Assembly (NCBI GenBank): GCA_017439345.1
Contig: JAFSJJ010000044.1
Span: 186,001 to 250,000 of the forward strand
Length of the DNA stretch: 64,000 bases
Direction: 5' to 3'
DNA from: Synergistaceae bacterium
GTDB lineage: Bacteria; Synergistota; Synergistia; Synergistales; Aminobacteriaceae
A program made the position numbers and the translations under genes. Each line of letters opens with the position of its first letter. Within the stretch, counting starts at the first letter, position 1. Positions 57,265 through 64,000 of this stretch are shown here, piece after piece. Under the pieces are notes generated by a model. It had not been told where the DNA came from. It was given only the letters and a program-made list of their open reading frames with translations, and searched no databases.

Positions 57265-58245
57265 GTGAAGAAATTATTAACAGCTCTCCTTTTAGTGTCG
57301 TTATTGGTGTCATCAGCTTTCGGGGCAGACGTTGTATTACAGCTCGGCTTTGAAAACTCAATGAGTGAGCCTGTCGGTCAGGGTCTCCAGAAGTGGAAGG
57401 AGTTACTTGACGCAAGAAATACCGGCTTGACGATTCAGTTATTCCCGGATTCACAGCTTGGCAACAAGACAGATATTATTGATCAGATGTTACTCGGCGA
57501 ACCTGTAATGACCCTCGCTGACGGAGCATTCTTCGCTGACTACGGAGTCCCCGACATGGGAATAGTTTTCGGACCGTTCTTATTTGCTAACTGGGACGAG
57601 TGCTGGAAATTGATTCGCTCTGACTGGTGGAAGGAACAGACTGACAAGTTAAACGCAATGGGAATTAAGATAGTCGCTGCTAACTGGGCATACGGTGAAA
57701 GACACACGCTCACTACTAAACCCGTTAAGACAGTAGAAGACTTGAAGGGCTTGCAGATTCGAGTCCCTACTAACCAGATTCAGACTAAAGGCTTTGAAGT
57801 CTTAGGAGCTACACCTGTCGGAATGAGCTTAGGCGATGTCTACACGGCATTACAGCAGGGAACTATTGACGGCGGAGAAAATCCCCTAAGCACACTCTAC
57901 GGACGCAAACATCATGAAGTCGCGAAGTATTTAATTCTTGACGGCCACGTTATGAACTTCACAAACTGGATCTGTTCTGCAACATGGTTCGACGGCCTGA
58001 CACCCGAACAGCAGAAGGCACTTGTCGAGACAGGCTACGAAGCAGGAGTCTATAACAATGAACTTCAGGCAAAGGCTCAGGATTATTATCTTGACCTCAT
58101 GAAGAAAGAAGGAGTTACTGTCGTTGTTCCTGATGAAAAAGTTCTCGAGGGATTCAGGGCAAAGGCTCAGGATTTCTACAAACTCGGTTCGTTATTCAAG
58201 TGGTCGGATGGTCTCTATGATAGAGTCAAAGCTGCAATGAAATAA
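57265..58245 (+). CDS. dctP: TRAP transporter substrate-binding protein DctP
   Basis: A 326-residue periplasmic solute receptor with signal peptide (SSAFG/A). Family marks: VLQLGFENSMSEPVGQGLQKWKELL, FPDSQLGNKTDIIDQMLLGE, LKGLQIRVPTN, GATPVGMSLGDVYTALQQG, and IDGGENPLSTLYG. The Arg in IRVP is the residue that binds carboxylate ligands. GTG start behind CAGGAGG. It heads dctPQM; a hairpin separates it from dctQ. Confidence 0.93.
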   Translation: MKKLLTALLLVSLLVSSAFGADVVLQLGFENSMSEPVGQGLQKWKELLDARNTGLTIQLFPDSQLGNKTDIIDQMLLGEPVMTLADGAFFADYGVPDMGIVFGPFLFANWDECWKLIRSDWWKEQTDKLNAMGIKIVAANWAYGERHTLTTKPVKTVEDLKGLQIRVPTNQIQTKGFEVLGATPVGMSLGDVYTALQQGTIDGGENPLSTLYGRKHHEVAKYLILDGHVMNFTNWICSATWFDGLTPEQQKALVETGYEAGVYNNELQAKAQDYYLDLMKKEGVTVVVPDEKVLEGFRAKAQDFYKLGSLFKWSDGLYDRVKAAMK

Positions 58246-58258
58246 CTTAGCACTTTAC

Positions 58259-58295
58259 AGGGAATGAGCCTAATTCGGGTTTGTTCCCTTTTTTA
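58259..58295 (+). terminator. Intra-operon terminator after dctP
   Basis: AGGGAA (58259-58264) pairs with TTCCCT (58284-58289), followed by a T-rich run. As after mglB, it lies between a binding-protein gene and its membrane genes and may tune dosage. Confidence 0.7.
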
Positions 58296-58325
58296 TTTAT
58301 TTCGTTAAAGAGGTGATTTATATTC

Positions 58326-58844
58326 ATGAAGAAAGCTAACCCGTTGATAAAAACTTTATGCAATCTCGATTTAATCATAGCTATTATTGCTCTTATCATA
58401 TTAACTCTTGTTACTACAGCAGGAGTCTTTAAACGCTACGTCATGAAAGATCCTATTTTGTGGCAGGAGGAAATCAGCGCATTCTGTCAGGTCTGGATGA
58501 TTTATATGGGTGCAAGCGTCGCATTCAGGACAGGGAGTCACGTTGCTATCGAGATGTTAATAGACTCTCTCCCGGAAAAATTACAGAAATTTATGGGTTA
58601 CGTGATTGATTTAATAGTGTTATTCGTGCTCGTGTTCTTGCTTGTGAAGTCTCAAGCGTACGTTGCTCAAGTCTTCGGACGTTCAGGAAGGCCGACCCCG
58701 ATTTTGCGAATCCCCTACACGTATATATATGGAATAGCCCCCTATGGATGTGCATTAATGATAGTAAGCTATTTCGTGTCAAAGTATGCGCCTCTATTCG
58801 TGAAATCTATTGAGTTACCTGAACAGAAAGGGGAGACTGAATAA
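58326..58844 (+). CDS. dctQ: TRAP small permease DctQ
   Basis: A 172-residue, four-helix membrane subunit: VTTAGVFKRYVMKDPILWQEE (the WxEE mark), VAFRTGSHVAIEML, and YGIAPYGCALMIV. ATG at 58326 follows AGAGGTGA. It joins DctM to form a sodium-driven importer of carboxylates or sugar acids. Its stop overlaps the dctM start by one base. Intact, unlike the copy at 12052-12452. Confidence 0.93.
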   Translation: MKKANPLIKTLCNLDLIIAIIALIILTLVTTAGVFKRYVMKDPILWQEEISAFCQVWMIYMGASVAFRTGSHVAIEMLIDSLPEKLQKFMGYVIDLIVLFVLVFLLVKSQAYVAQVFGRSGRPTPILRIPYTYIYGIAPYGCALMIVSYFVSKYAPLFVKSIELPEQKGETE

Positions 58845-60307
58845 TGATTAACGCATTAACCCTAAGCATTGTCGGAGCAGTCTTACTCGTTATCCTGCTT
58901 CGTGTCTTAAAAGTGAACTGGTGCATGACGATTCTTGCTGCACTTGTCTTACTTGTCGGAGTAAATATTCAGTGGGTCAAGCCCTATCTTGAGACTCTGG
59001 GCAGACAATGGGGAACTAATACGGTTCTTGGAATCTCTGCAATAATGATGTTAGTATTGCTCTTCCTGAAAGTTCCTGTGTTTATATCAGTCTTCGGAGG
59101 TTCGCTAATTTACTTCCTGTTCAATCCCGGCATAAATCAAATTATATTCGGCCAGCGTTCAGTTATAGGCACTGAGAATCCTTCACTGTTAGCAATTCCG
59201 TTTTTCGTCTGTGCAGGGACATTCATGAATTATTCAGGAGTCACGAATCGAATTATGAATTTCTGTTCGGCTGTAACAGGTCGAATGCCCGGAGGACTCG
59301 CTCAAGTCAACGTATTGCTTTCTACTTTGATGGGCGGTTTGTCAGGTTCAAATTTGGCTGATGCTGCAATGGAAGCAAAGATGCTCGTTCCTGAAATGGA
59401 GAAGCAGGGATTCTCTAAAGAGTTCAGCTCTGTCGTAACTGCTGCAAGTGCCATGATTACCCCGTTAATTCCGCCTGGAATAGCAATGATTCTCTATGGC
59501 TGTATTGCTGATGTCTCAATAGGCAAGCTCTTCATGTCGGGTATAACTGTCGGAGGCTCGTTATGTATTGCAATGATGATACTTGTTCACTTTATCTCAA
59601 AGAAGCGCGGTTATCTTCCAATACGTAACAAAGCATTAACATGGTCTGAACTCTGGATTCATTTGAAGCCTGCGTTACTGCCTTTGTGCTTGCCCATTAT
59701 CATAATCGGAGGAATCAGACTCGGAGTCTTCACTGCAACTGAAGCCGGAGCAATCGCCATAATTTACGCTATAATTCTTGGCCTGCTATATCGCGAGTTG
59801 AGTTTCAAGGGAATCATTCAAGCCTGCAAAGAGACAGTCTGCACAACGGGAGGCATAATGTTAATCGTGTCGGCCGCTTCAGTCTTCTCATGGGTCTTGA
59901 CGAAAGAACGAATCCCACAGCAGTTAACCGAGTTCATAGTCTCGATATGTCCGAATAAGTATGCTTTCTTGATAGCTGTAAATATTTTCGTGCTTATAGT
60001 CGGAATGTTCATAGAAGGCAATGCTACTATGATAGTTCTTGTTCCGTTGTTAGCTCCCATTGCAAGACAGTACGGAATAGACGAGATTCAATTTGCTATG
60101 ATCTATATCTTCAATAATGCAATCGGCGCGCTTTCTCCTCCTATGGGGACTCTAATGTTCGTAACGTGTTCGGTTACAGGCTGCAAGACAAAAACTTTCA
60201 TGAAGGAAGCAATTCCATTCTATTTGTTATTAGTGTTATTGTTATTATTATTAACGTTCTGCCCTCCTGTTACTACTGCGATAGTGAAATTAACTTACGG
60301 AGGCTAA
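58844..60307 (+). CDS. dctM: TRAP large permease DctM
   Basis: A 487-residue, roughly 12-helix permease, complete with FVCAGTFMNYSGVTNRIM, MGGLSGSNLADAAMEAKML, SAMITPLIPPGIAMILYG, GIRLGVFTATEAGAIA and the C-terminal NNAIGALSPPMGTLMFV. These are the very parts damaged in the remnant at 11045-12055. Substrate not predictable. A terminator follows. Confidence 0.94.
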   Translation: MINALTLSIVGAVLLVILLRVLKVNWCMTILAALVLLVGVNIQWVKPYLETLGRQWGTNTVLGISAIMMLVLLFLKVPVFISVFGGSLIYFLFNPGINQIIFGQRSVIGTENPSLLAIPFFVCAGTFMNYSGVTNRIMNFCSAVTGRMPGGLAQVNVLLSTLMGGLSGSNLADAAMEAKMLVPEMEKQGFSKEFSSVVTAASAMITPLIPPGIAMILYGCIADVSIGKLFMSGITVGGSLCIAMMILVHFISKKRGYLPIRNKALTWSELWIHLKPALLPLCLPIIIIGGIRLGVFTATEAGAIAIIYAIILGLLYRELSFKGIIQACKETVCTTGGIMLIVSAASVFSWVLTKERIPQQLTEFIVSICPNKYAFLIAVNIFVLIVGMFIEGNATMIVLVPLLAPIARQYGIDEIQFAMIYIFNNAIGALSPPMGTLMFVTCSVTGCKTKTFMKEAIPFYLLLVLLLLLLTFCPPVTTAIVKLTYGG

Positions 60308-60320
60308 ATAAAAAATTTTC

Positions 60321-60350
60321 GGCGTATGAATCGTAATTGACTCATGCGCC
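60321..60350 (+). terminator. Terminator after dctM
   Basis: GGCGTATGA (60321-60329) pairs with TCATGCGCC (60342-60350), one G.U, then TTATTTATTG. The gap to pnp also has a TATAAT at 60419-60424. Confidence 0.75.
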
Positions 60351-60466
60351 TTATTTATTGCGAAAAAAATATTTACAATGCGTGATTTTTTGCCTCTCTA
60401 TGAGTAAAATATAGCAAATATAATTGCAATTTGTGTTTATGTTTTATTTAGGAGGATTTAAAGATT

Positions 60467-62821
60467 TTGGATCAGGAAAAAATATATTCTGTTATGGTAG
60501 GAGAAGAACCGCTCATATTCAGAACAGGCAAGCTGGCCAAGCAGGCAAACGGTGCTGTCGTTGCTTCTCAGGGAGATACGGTGATATTAAGCACAACGTG
60601 TATGTCAGACGAAGTAAGAACAGGTATTGATTTCTTTCCGTTGATTGTAGACTACGAAGAAAAATATTACGCAGCAGGGAAAATTCCCGGAGGTTTCGTG
60701 AAGCGTGAAGGCAAGCCGGCAGATTCAGGCATCTTAGGCTCAAGAGTTGTAGACAGGGCTATACGTTCTTTATTCAGTGATGATATGCGCAACGAAGTCC
60801 AGATAGTGAACACCATTTTAGCTGTCGATCAGGTTTACCCCCCGAATGTATTAGCTATAAACGCATCGTCAGCTTCTCTTGCAATTTCCGGAGTACCATG
60901 GGGCGGCCCGGTCGGAGCTGTCAGAATAGGACTCGTAGGAGGCAATTTAATAGTCAATCCCACTGACAAGCAAATGAATAACTCGTTATTAAATTTAATC
61001 GTTGCTGGTCATGATGACGGAATTACTATGGTCGAGTCAGGCTCTTATGAAGTCTCTGAAGAGTTATTAGTCGACGCTCTTGAACTTGCTCATTCTGAGA
61101 TAAAGAAAATTATTGCTGTAATACGTCAAATGAAGGCAGAGATAGGCAAGCCGTTAATCGAAGTCCCGGAACCTGAGAAATTCCCGGAAATTGAAGACTG
61201 GATCCGCGAAAATTGCGATTCTGAAATTGATAAAGCAGTCAGGATAGTCGAGAAGAAGCCCAGAGAAAAAAGTTTCAAGGCAATCAAGACGGCAGCTCAG
61301 GAACATTTTGCAGAATTAATAAAAGAAGACCCCGACAAAGCAGAATATATTTCGAGCTATATCGATGAACGCGTTAAAACTATCATGCGTGGAATAATCA
61401 TTAACGAAAGAATCAGAGTCGACGGCCGCAAAATGGATCAGATAAGGCAGATAACATGCGAGACAGGAATTTTACCCAGAGTTCACGGTTCAGCGTTATT
61501 CACTCGAGGCGAGACTCAATCATTAGCAACTGCAACACTTGGAATGATTGGCGAAGATGACCAGCTTCAAGACGGAATCAAACTCAATGAACCCGCTAAA
61601 AGATTCATTCTGCATTATAACTTTCCTCCGTTCTCAGTAGGCGAGATTAAACCCATGAGAGGCCCCGGCAGGCGTGAAATTGGTCACGGTGCATTAGCCG
61701 AACGCGCTTTATTACCAGTCATTCCCACTGAAGAAGAATTCCCGTACGTCATTCGCATTGTCAGTGATATTCTGGAGTCAAACGGTTCAAGTTCTCAAGC
61801 CAGTATTTGCGGAGGCAGTCTCTCAATGATGCACGCAGGAGTCCCGATTAGATGCCACGTTGCAGGTATAGCAATGGGTCTTATCAAAGAAGGCGACAAG
61901 GTGCAAATTCTCACTGACATTCAGGGCCTCGAAGATCACTACGGCGATATGGACTTCAAAGTTGCAGGTACACGGGCAGGAGTTACGGCTCTCCAAATGG
62001 ATAACAAGGCAGGAGGCATTACCCGTGAAATTCTCGAGCAGGCATTGTCTCAGGCTCGCAAGGCAAGATTCGAGATTCTCGAGAAGATGGAAAACGCTAT
62101 TCCGATTCCTAATAAGCTCTCACCGGATGCGCCAAGAATTATTTCGTTCGAGATTGACCCTGATAAGATCCGCGAAGTCATAGGCAGCGGCGGCAAAGTC
62201 GTCAGGAGCATTACTCAGAGAACAGGCGTAAAGATGAATATCGAAGACAACGGCATAATTTCTATTTCAGGACCTACTCAAGCTCAAGTTGAAGATGCAA
62301 GATCAATCGTGCTTTCACTCATACGTGATTTAACAGTCGGCGAAGTCTATTATGGAACTGTAACACGCTTGTTAAGTTTCGGTGCTTTTGTCGAATGCCT
62401 GCCGGGCAAAGAAGGCTTATTGCACGTCAGCGAGATCAGCACTAACAGAGTCCCCAGAGTCGAAGATGTATTAAAGCCCGGCGATAGAGTCCTCGTCATG
62501 GTCAAAGATATTGACGAACAGGGAAGAGCCAATTTAACACGGCGCAGGGTCTTAGCAAGTGAAGATAAAATACGTTCAGCAGGATTAATGCACGTCTTGC
62601 CCGATGAAAGGGAACGCGAGAACTTAATTTCAAGTCTTTCATCAAGAGAACGAGGTTATTCAAATTTCTCAATGAGAGACAGATTAGGCTCTGGAGCAGG
62701 CTACATGGAAAGAGGCTTTTCACGTGGCGGACGCAGCGATTTTGACTTCGGAGGCAGGGGCGGCTACTCATCTGACAGACGGAACGACAGGCGCAATGAC
62801 CGTCGAAGGGACTACAGATAA
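60467..62821 (+). CDS. pnp: Polynucleotide phosphorylase with RG-rich tail
   Basis: 3'-5' phosphorolytic exoribonuclease, 784 aa. Two RNase PH domains (EKYYAAGKIPGGFVKREGKP; FPPFSVGEIKPMRGPGRREIGHG), a KH domain (IREVIGSGGKVVRSI) and an S1 domain (YYGTVTRLLSFGAFVE) are in the normal order. About 80 extra residues follow, ending in an Arg/Gly/Asp-rich tail (FGGRGGYSSDRRNDRRNDRR); typical PNPase is near 700 aa. TTG start at 60467 behind AGGAGG. dut follows after 3 bases. Confidence 0.95.
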   Translation: MDQEKIYSVMVGEEPLIFRTGKLAKQANGAVVASQGDTVILSTTCMSDEVRTGIDFFPLIVDYEEKYYAAGKIPGGFVKREGKPADSGILGSRVVDRAIRSLFSDDMRNEVQIVNTILAVDQVYPPNVLAINASSASLAISGVPWGGPVGAVRIGLVGGNLIVNPTDKQMNNSLLNLIVAGHDDGITMVESGSYEVSEELLVDALELAHSEIKKIIAVIRQMKAEIGKPLIEVPEPEKFPEIEDWIRENCDSEIDKAVRIVEKKPREKSFKAIKTAAQEHFAELIKEDPDKAEYISSYIDERVKTIMRGIIINERIRVDGRKMDQIRQITCETGILPRVHGSALFTRGETQSLATATLGMIGEDDQLQDGIKLNEPAKRFILHYNFPPFSVGEIKPMRGPGRREIGHGALAERALLPVIPTEEEFPYVIRIVSDILESNGSSSQASICGGSLSMMHAGVPIRCHVAGIAMGLIKEGDKVQILTDIQGLEDHYGDMDFKVAGTRAGVTALQMDNKAGGITREILEQALSQARKARFEILEKMENAIPIPNKLSPDAPRIISFEIDPDKIREVIGSGGKVVRSITQRTGVKMNIEDNGIISISGPTQAQVEDARSIVLSLIRDLTVGEVYYGTVTRLLSFGAFVECLPGKEGLLHVSEISTNRVPRVEDVLKPGDRVLVMVKDIDEQGRANLTRRRVLASEDKIRSAGLMHVLPDERERENLISSLSSRERGYSNFSMRDRLGSGAGYMERGFSRGGRSDFDFGGRGGYSSDRRNDRRNDRRRDYR

Positions 62822-62824
62822 TCA

Positions 62825-63292
62825 ATGAGCGATAATAATAATATTAATAATATAACAGTAAAAATATTCAGGAAGGCTCAGACTATCAAGATACCTGAAT
62901 ACGCGACTCCAGGTTCGGCAGGCATTGATATTTGTTCGACTCGTTACTGCATTATCAGACCCGGCGAAATGGCTTTAATTCCTACCGGAATATTTCTGGA
63001 AATTCCTGAAGGCTACGAAGCTCAAATAAGACCAAGAAGCGGACTTGCACTGAATCATAAAATCATAATTCCAAACAGTCCCGGCACTATTGACTCAGAC
63101 TACAGGGGCGAAGTTAAAGTTTTGCTGCTGAACATGGGCGAAGATCCTTTTACTCTTTCATTCGGCGACAGAATTGCTCAGATGGTCTTTGCTCCGGTGG
63201 CAAGAGCTAATTTCGAGGACGTAAAGAAACTTGAAGATATTAACAAGACTCAGAGAGGCTCAGGAGGCTTCGGTAGTACTGGAATAAATTAA
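62825..63292 (+). CDS. dut: dUTP diphosphatase
   Basis: Trimeric dUTPase, 155 aa, hydrolyses dUTP to dUMP (substrate for ThyX at 31454). Motifs: TPGSAGIDI, PTGIFLEIPEGYEAQIRPRS (GLALN), PGTIDSDYRGEVKVLLLN, GDRIAQMVFAPV and the P-loop-like RGSGGFGSTG end. The pnp-dut order is common in Firmicutes and Synergistota. Confidence 0.96.
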   Translation: MSDNNNINNITVKIFRKAQTIKIPEYATPGSAGIDICSTRYCIIRPGEMALIPTGIFLEIPEGYEAQIRPRSGLALNHKIIIPNSPGTIDSDYRGEVKVLLLNMGEDPFTLSFGDRIAQMVFAPVARANFEDVKKLEDINKTQRGSGGFGSTGIN

Positions 63293-63303
63293 TTAAGAAA
63301 TAA

Positions 63304-63341
63304 TTTCTCTCTTGCATGTTAAGTGTGAGAGGGAATTTTTT
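63304..63341 (+). terminator. Terminator after dut
   Basis: CTCTC (63307-63311) pairs with GAGAG (63327-63331), extended outward by two G.U pairs and a T-A, then a run of seven T. Confidence 0.7.
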
Positions 63342-63376
63342 TATATTCGCGAATTTATTATGACTCGATAAAAAAA

Positions 63377-63451
63377 TGGAGCGGAAGACGGGATTTGAAC
63401 CCGCGACCCCAACCTTGGCAAGGTTGTGCTCTACCCCTGAGCTACTTCCGC
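63377..63451 (-). tRNA. tRNA-Gly (GCC)
   Basis: Minus strand. Full cloverleaf: acceptor GCGGAAG/CTTCCGC, TAGCTCAG D-arm, anticodon loop TTGCCAA (GCC), T-arm GTTCAAAT, discriminator T, CCA encoded at 63377-63379. Confidence 0.95.
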
Positions 63452-63484
63452 ATTAAGTTATTCATATTCACATATTCTATTCAC

Positions 63485-63560
<76 letters not shown>

Positions 63561-63594
63561 CGATCATTGCTATACTCACCGGATTTAATTTTAA

Positions 63595-63672
63595 TGGCGG
63601 GGCCGACGAGACTTGAACTCGCGACCTTCGGCGTGACAGGCCGACACTCTAAACCGACTGAGCTACGACCCC
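63595..63672 (-). tRNA. tRNA-Asp (GTC)
   Basis: Minus strand. Acceptor GGGGTCG/CGGCCCC, D-arm TAGCTCAG, anticodon loop CTGTCAC (GTC), T-arm GTTCAAGT, discriminator G (usual for Asp) and encoded CCA. Confidence 0.95.
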
Positions 63673-63689
63673 GCGTTACTCGTTAAACC

Positions 63690-63764
63690 TGGTGGGCGAA
63701 GCAGGGTTCGAACCTACGACCCCTTGCGTGTAAAGCAAGTGTTCTACCGCTGAACTATCCGCCC
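63690..63764 (-). tRNA. tRNA-Val (TAC)
   Basis: Minus strand. Acceptor GGGCGGA/TTCGCCC, D-arm TAGTTCAG, anticodon loop TTTACAC (TAC), T-arm GTTCGAAC, discriminator A, encoded CCA. First of the four-tRNA group in transcription order Val-Asp-Phe-Gly. Confidence 0.95.
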
Positions 63765-63835
63765 TTTGTCGAACACGAGGCATATTTTAATCTTTACCCC
63801 TTTTTATGTCAAGCACGTAACGCAAAAAATTTTTA

Positions 63836-64000
63836 TTATATTAACGGCTCTATTTCCTGCCAGGTCTTCTTGGCCGCGCCTCCTAATGTCCTGAAATACT
63901 CTTCGCAGCTTCTGACTCCCTTCTGGACGGCTGCACTCTCGATAGACTCTTCCCATACCCTGGCAAGCTCTGAGTCATTGTGAACGCACACTGCTGCACC
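63836..64000 (-). CDS. C-terminal fragment, possibly Kdo transferase WaaA
   Basis: An open minus-strand frame enters from the right edge and stops at 63836 after 54 residues (contains VCVHNDSELARVWEES and EYFRTLGGAAKKTW, ends EIEPLI). The layout, with a His-Asp-Ser then ELA helix and a final helix ending near IEPLI, recalls the C-terminus of 3-deoxy-D-manno-octulosonic acid transferase, which would fit a diderm. The match is by eye and weak. It lies upstream of the tRNA group on the same strand. Confidence 0.4.
   Translation of the reverse strand, partial: GAAVCVHNDSELARVWEESIESAAVQKGVRSCEEYFRTLGGAAKKTWQEIEPLI

Overview
The window looks like chromosomal DNA of a low-GC member of the Synergistota (Synergistaceae-like, gut or anaerobic lifestyle). 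This is inferred from gene content and order rather than from a marker-gene search. Pointers are the miaA-ispH-rpsA chain, a diderm-type alpha-2-macroglobulin, TRAP transporters, a chemotaxis CheV, the murA / uppS-cdsA-dxr and pnp-dut chains, a fused RpiB-Upp enzyme, and heavy use of TTG and GTG start codons.

Layout. 1-11 kb: a galactose uptake and use locus (two MglB-type binding proteins, MglA, MglC, a small RelBE-type toxin-antitoxin pair, galactokinase, a GntR regulator), then a GntP permease and an IlvD/Edd sugar-acid dehydratase. 11-12.5 kb: a decayed TRAP transporter (dctQM pseudogenes). 12.5-16 kb: a small His-rich secreted protein, a DegT-type aminotransferase, a sugar epimerase broken inside an AAT-rich simple repeat, and a membrane rhodanese. 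16-21.8 kb: miaA, ispH, rpsA, nitroreductase, thpR, a Nif3-like domain and a ferredoxin-like protein. 21.8-28.3 kb: a 1796-residue alpha-2-macroglobulin and cheV. 28.3-32.7 kb (minus): rpsO-rpmE-thyX-DUF1385-prfA-prmC and a prepilin-like gene. 32.9-35.3 kb: an ankyrin/SH3 exported protein, a gene-free stretch and an orphan coiled-coil gene.

35.3-45.0 kb (minus) is the main accessory region: thirteen tightly packed genes joining an ABC importer of the NitT/TauT type, an exported transglutaminase, two TVP38/TMEM64 membrane proteins, a YdjY-like protein, a small membrane protein, a Cys-rich Fe-S type protein, a CMD/AhpD-like protein, an ArsS-type radical SAM enzyme and two glycosyltransferases of the families once called rSAM/selenodomain-associated. 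It resembles a merger of the E. coli ydjXYZ-ynjABCD gene set with the 'arsenosugar' gene set, but no ArsM methyltransferase is visible.

45-63.3 kb: RpiB-Upp fusion, WecA-like and WecB enzymes, an exported ankyrin protein, murA, a P-loop/Asp23-like fusion, family-4 uracil-DNA glycosylase, uppS-cdsA-dxr, a glycosyltransferase, then an unusual pair: a stand-alone FtsZ C-terminal half that keeps the T7 catalytic loop, and a TIGR04076/HMA-like fusion. An intact TRAP transporter (dctPQM), pnp and dut follow. 63.4-63.8 kb holds four tRNA genes (Val, Asp, Phe, Gly, minus strand), and the window ends in a gene that may encode a Kdo transferase. The most novel-looking items are the FtsZ C-terminal-half protein and the 13-gene ydj/ynj-arsS cluster.
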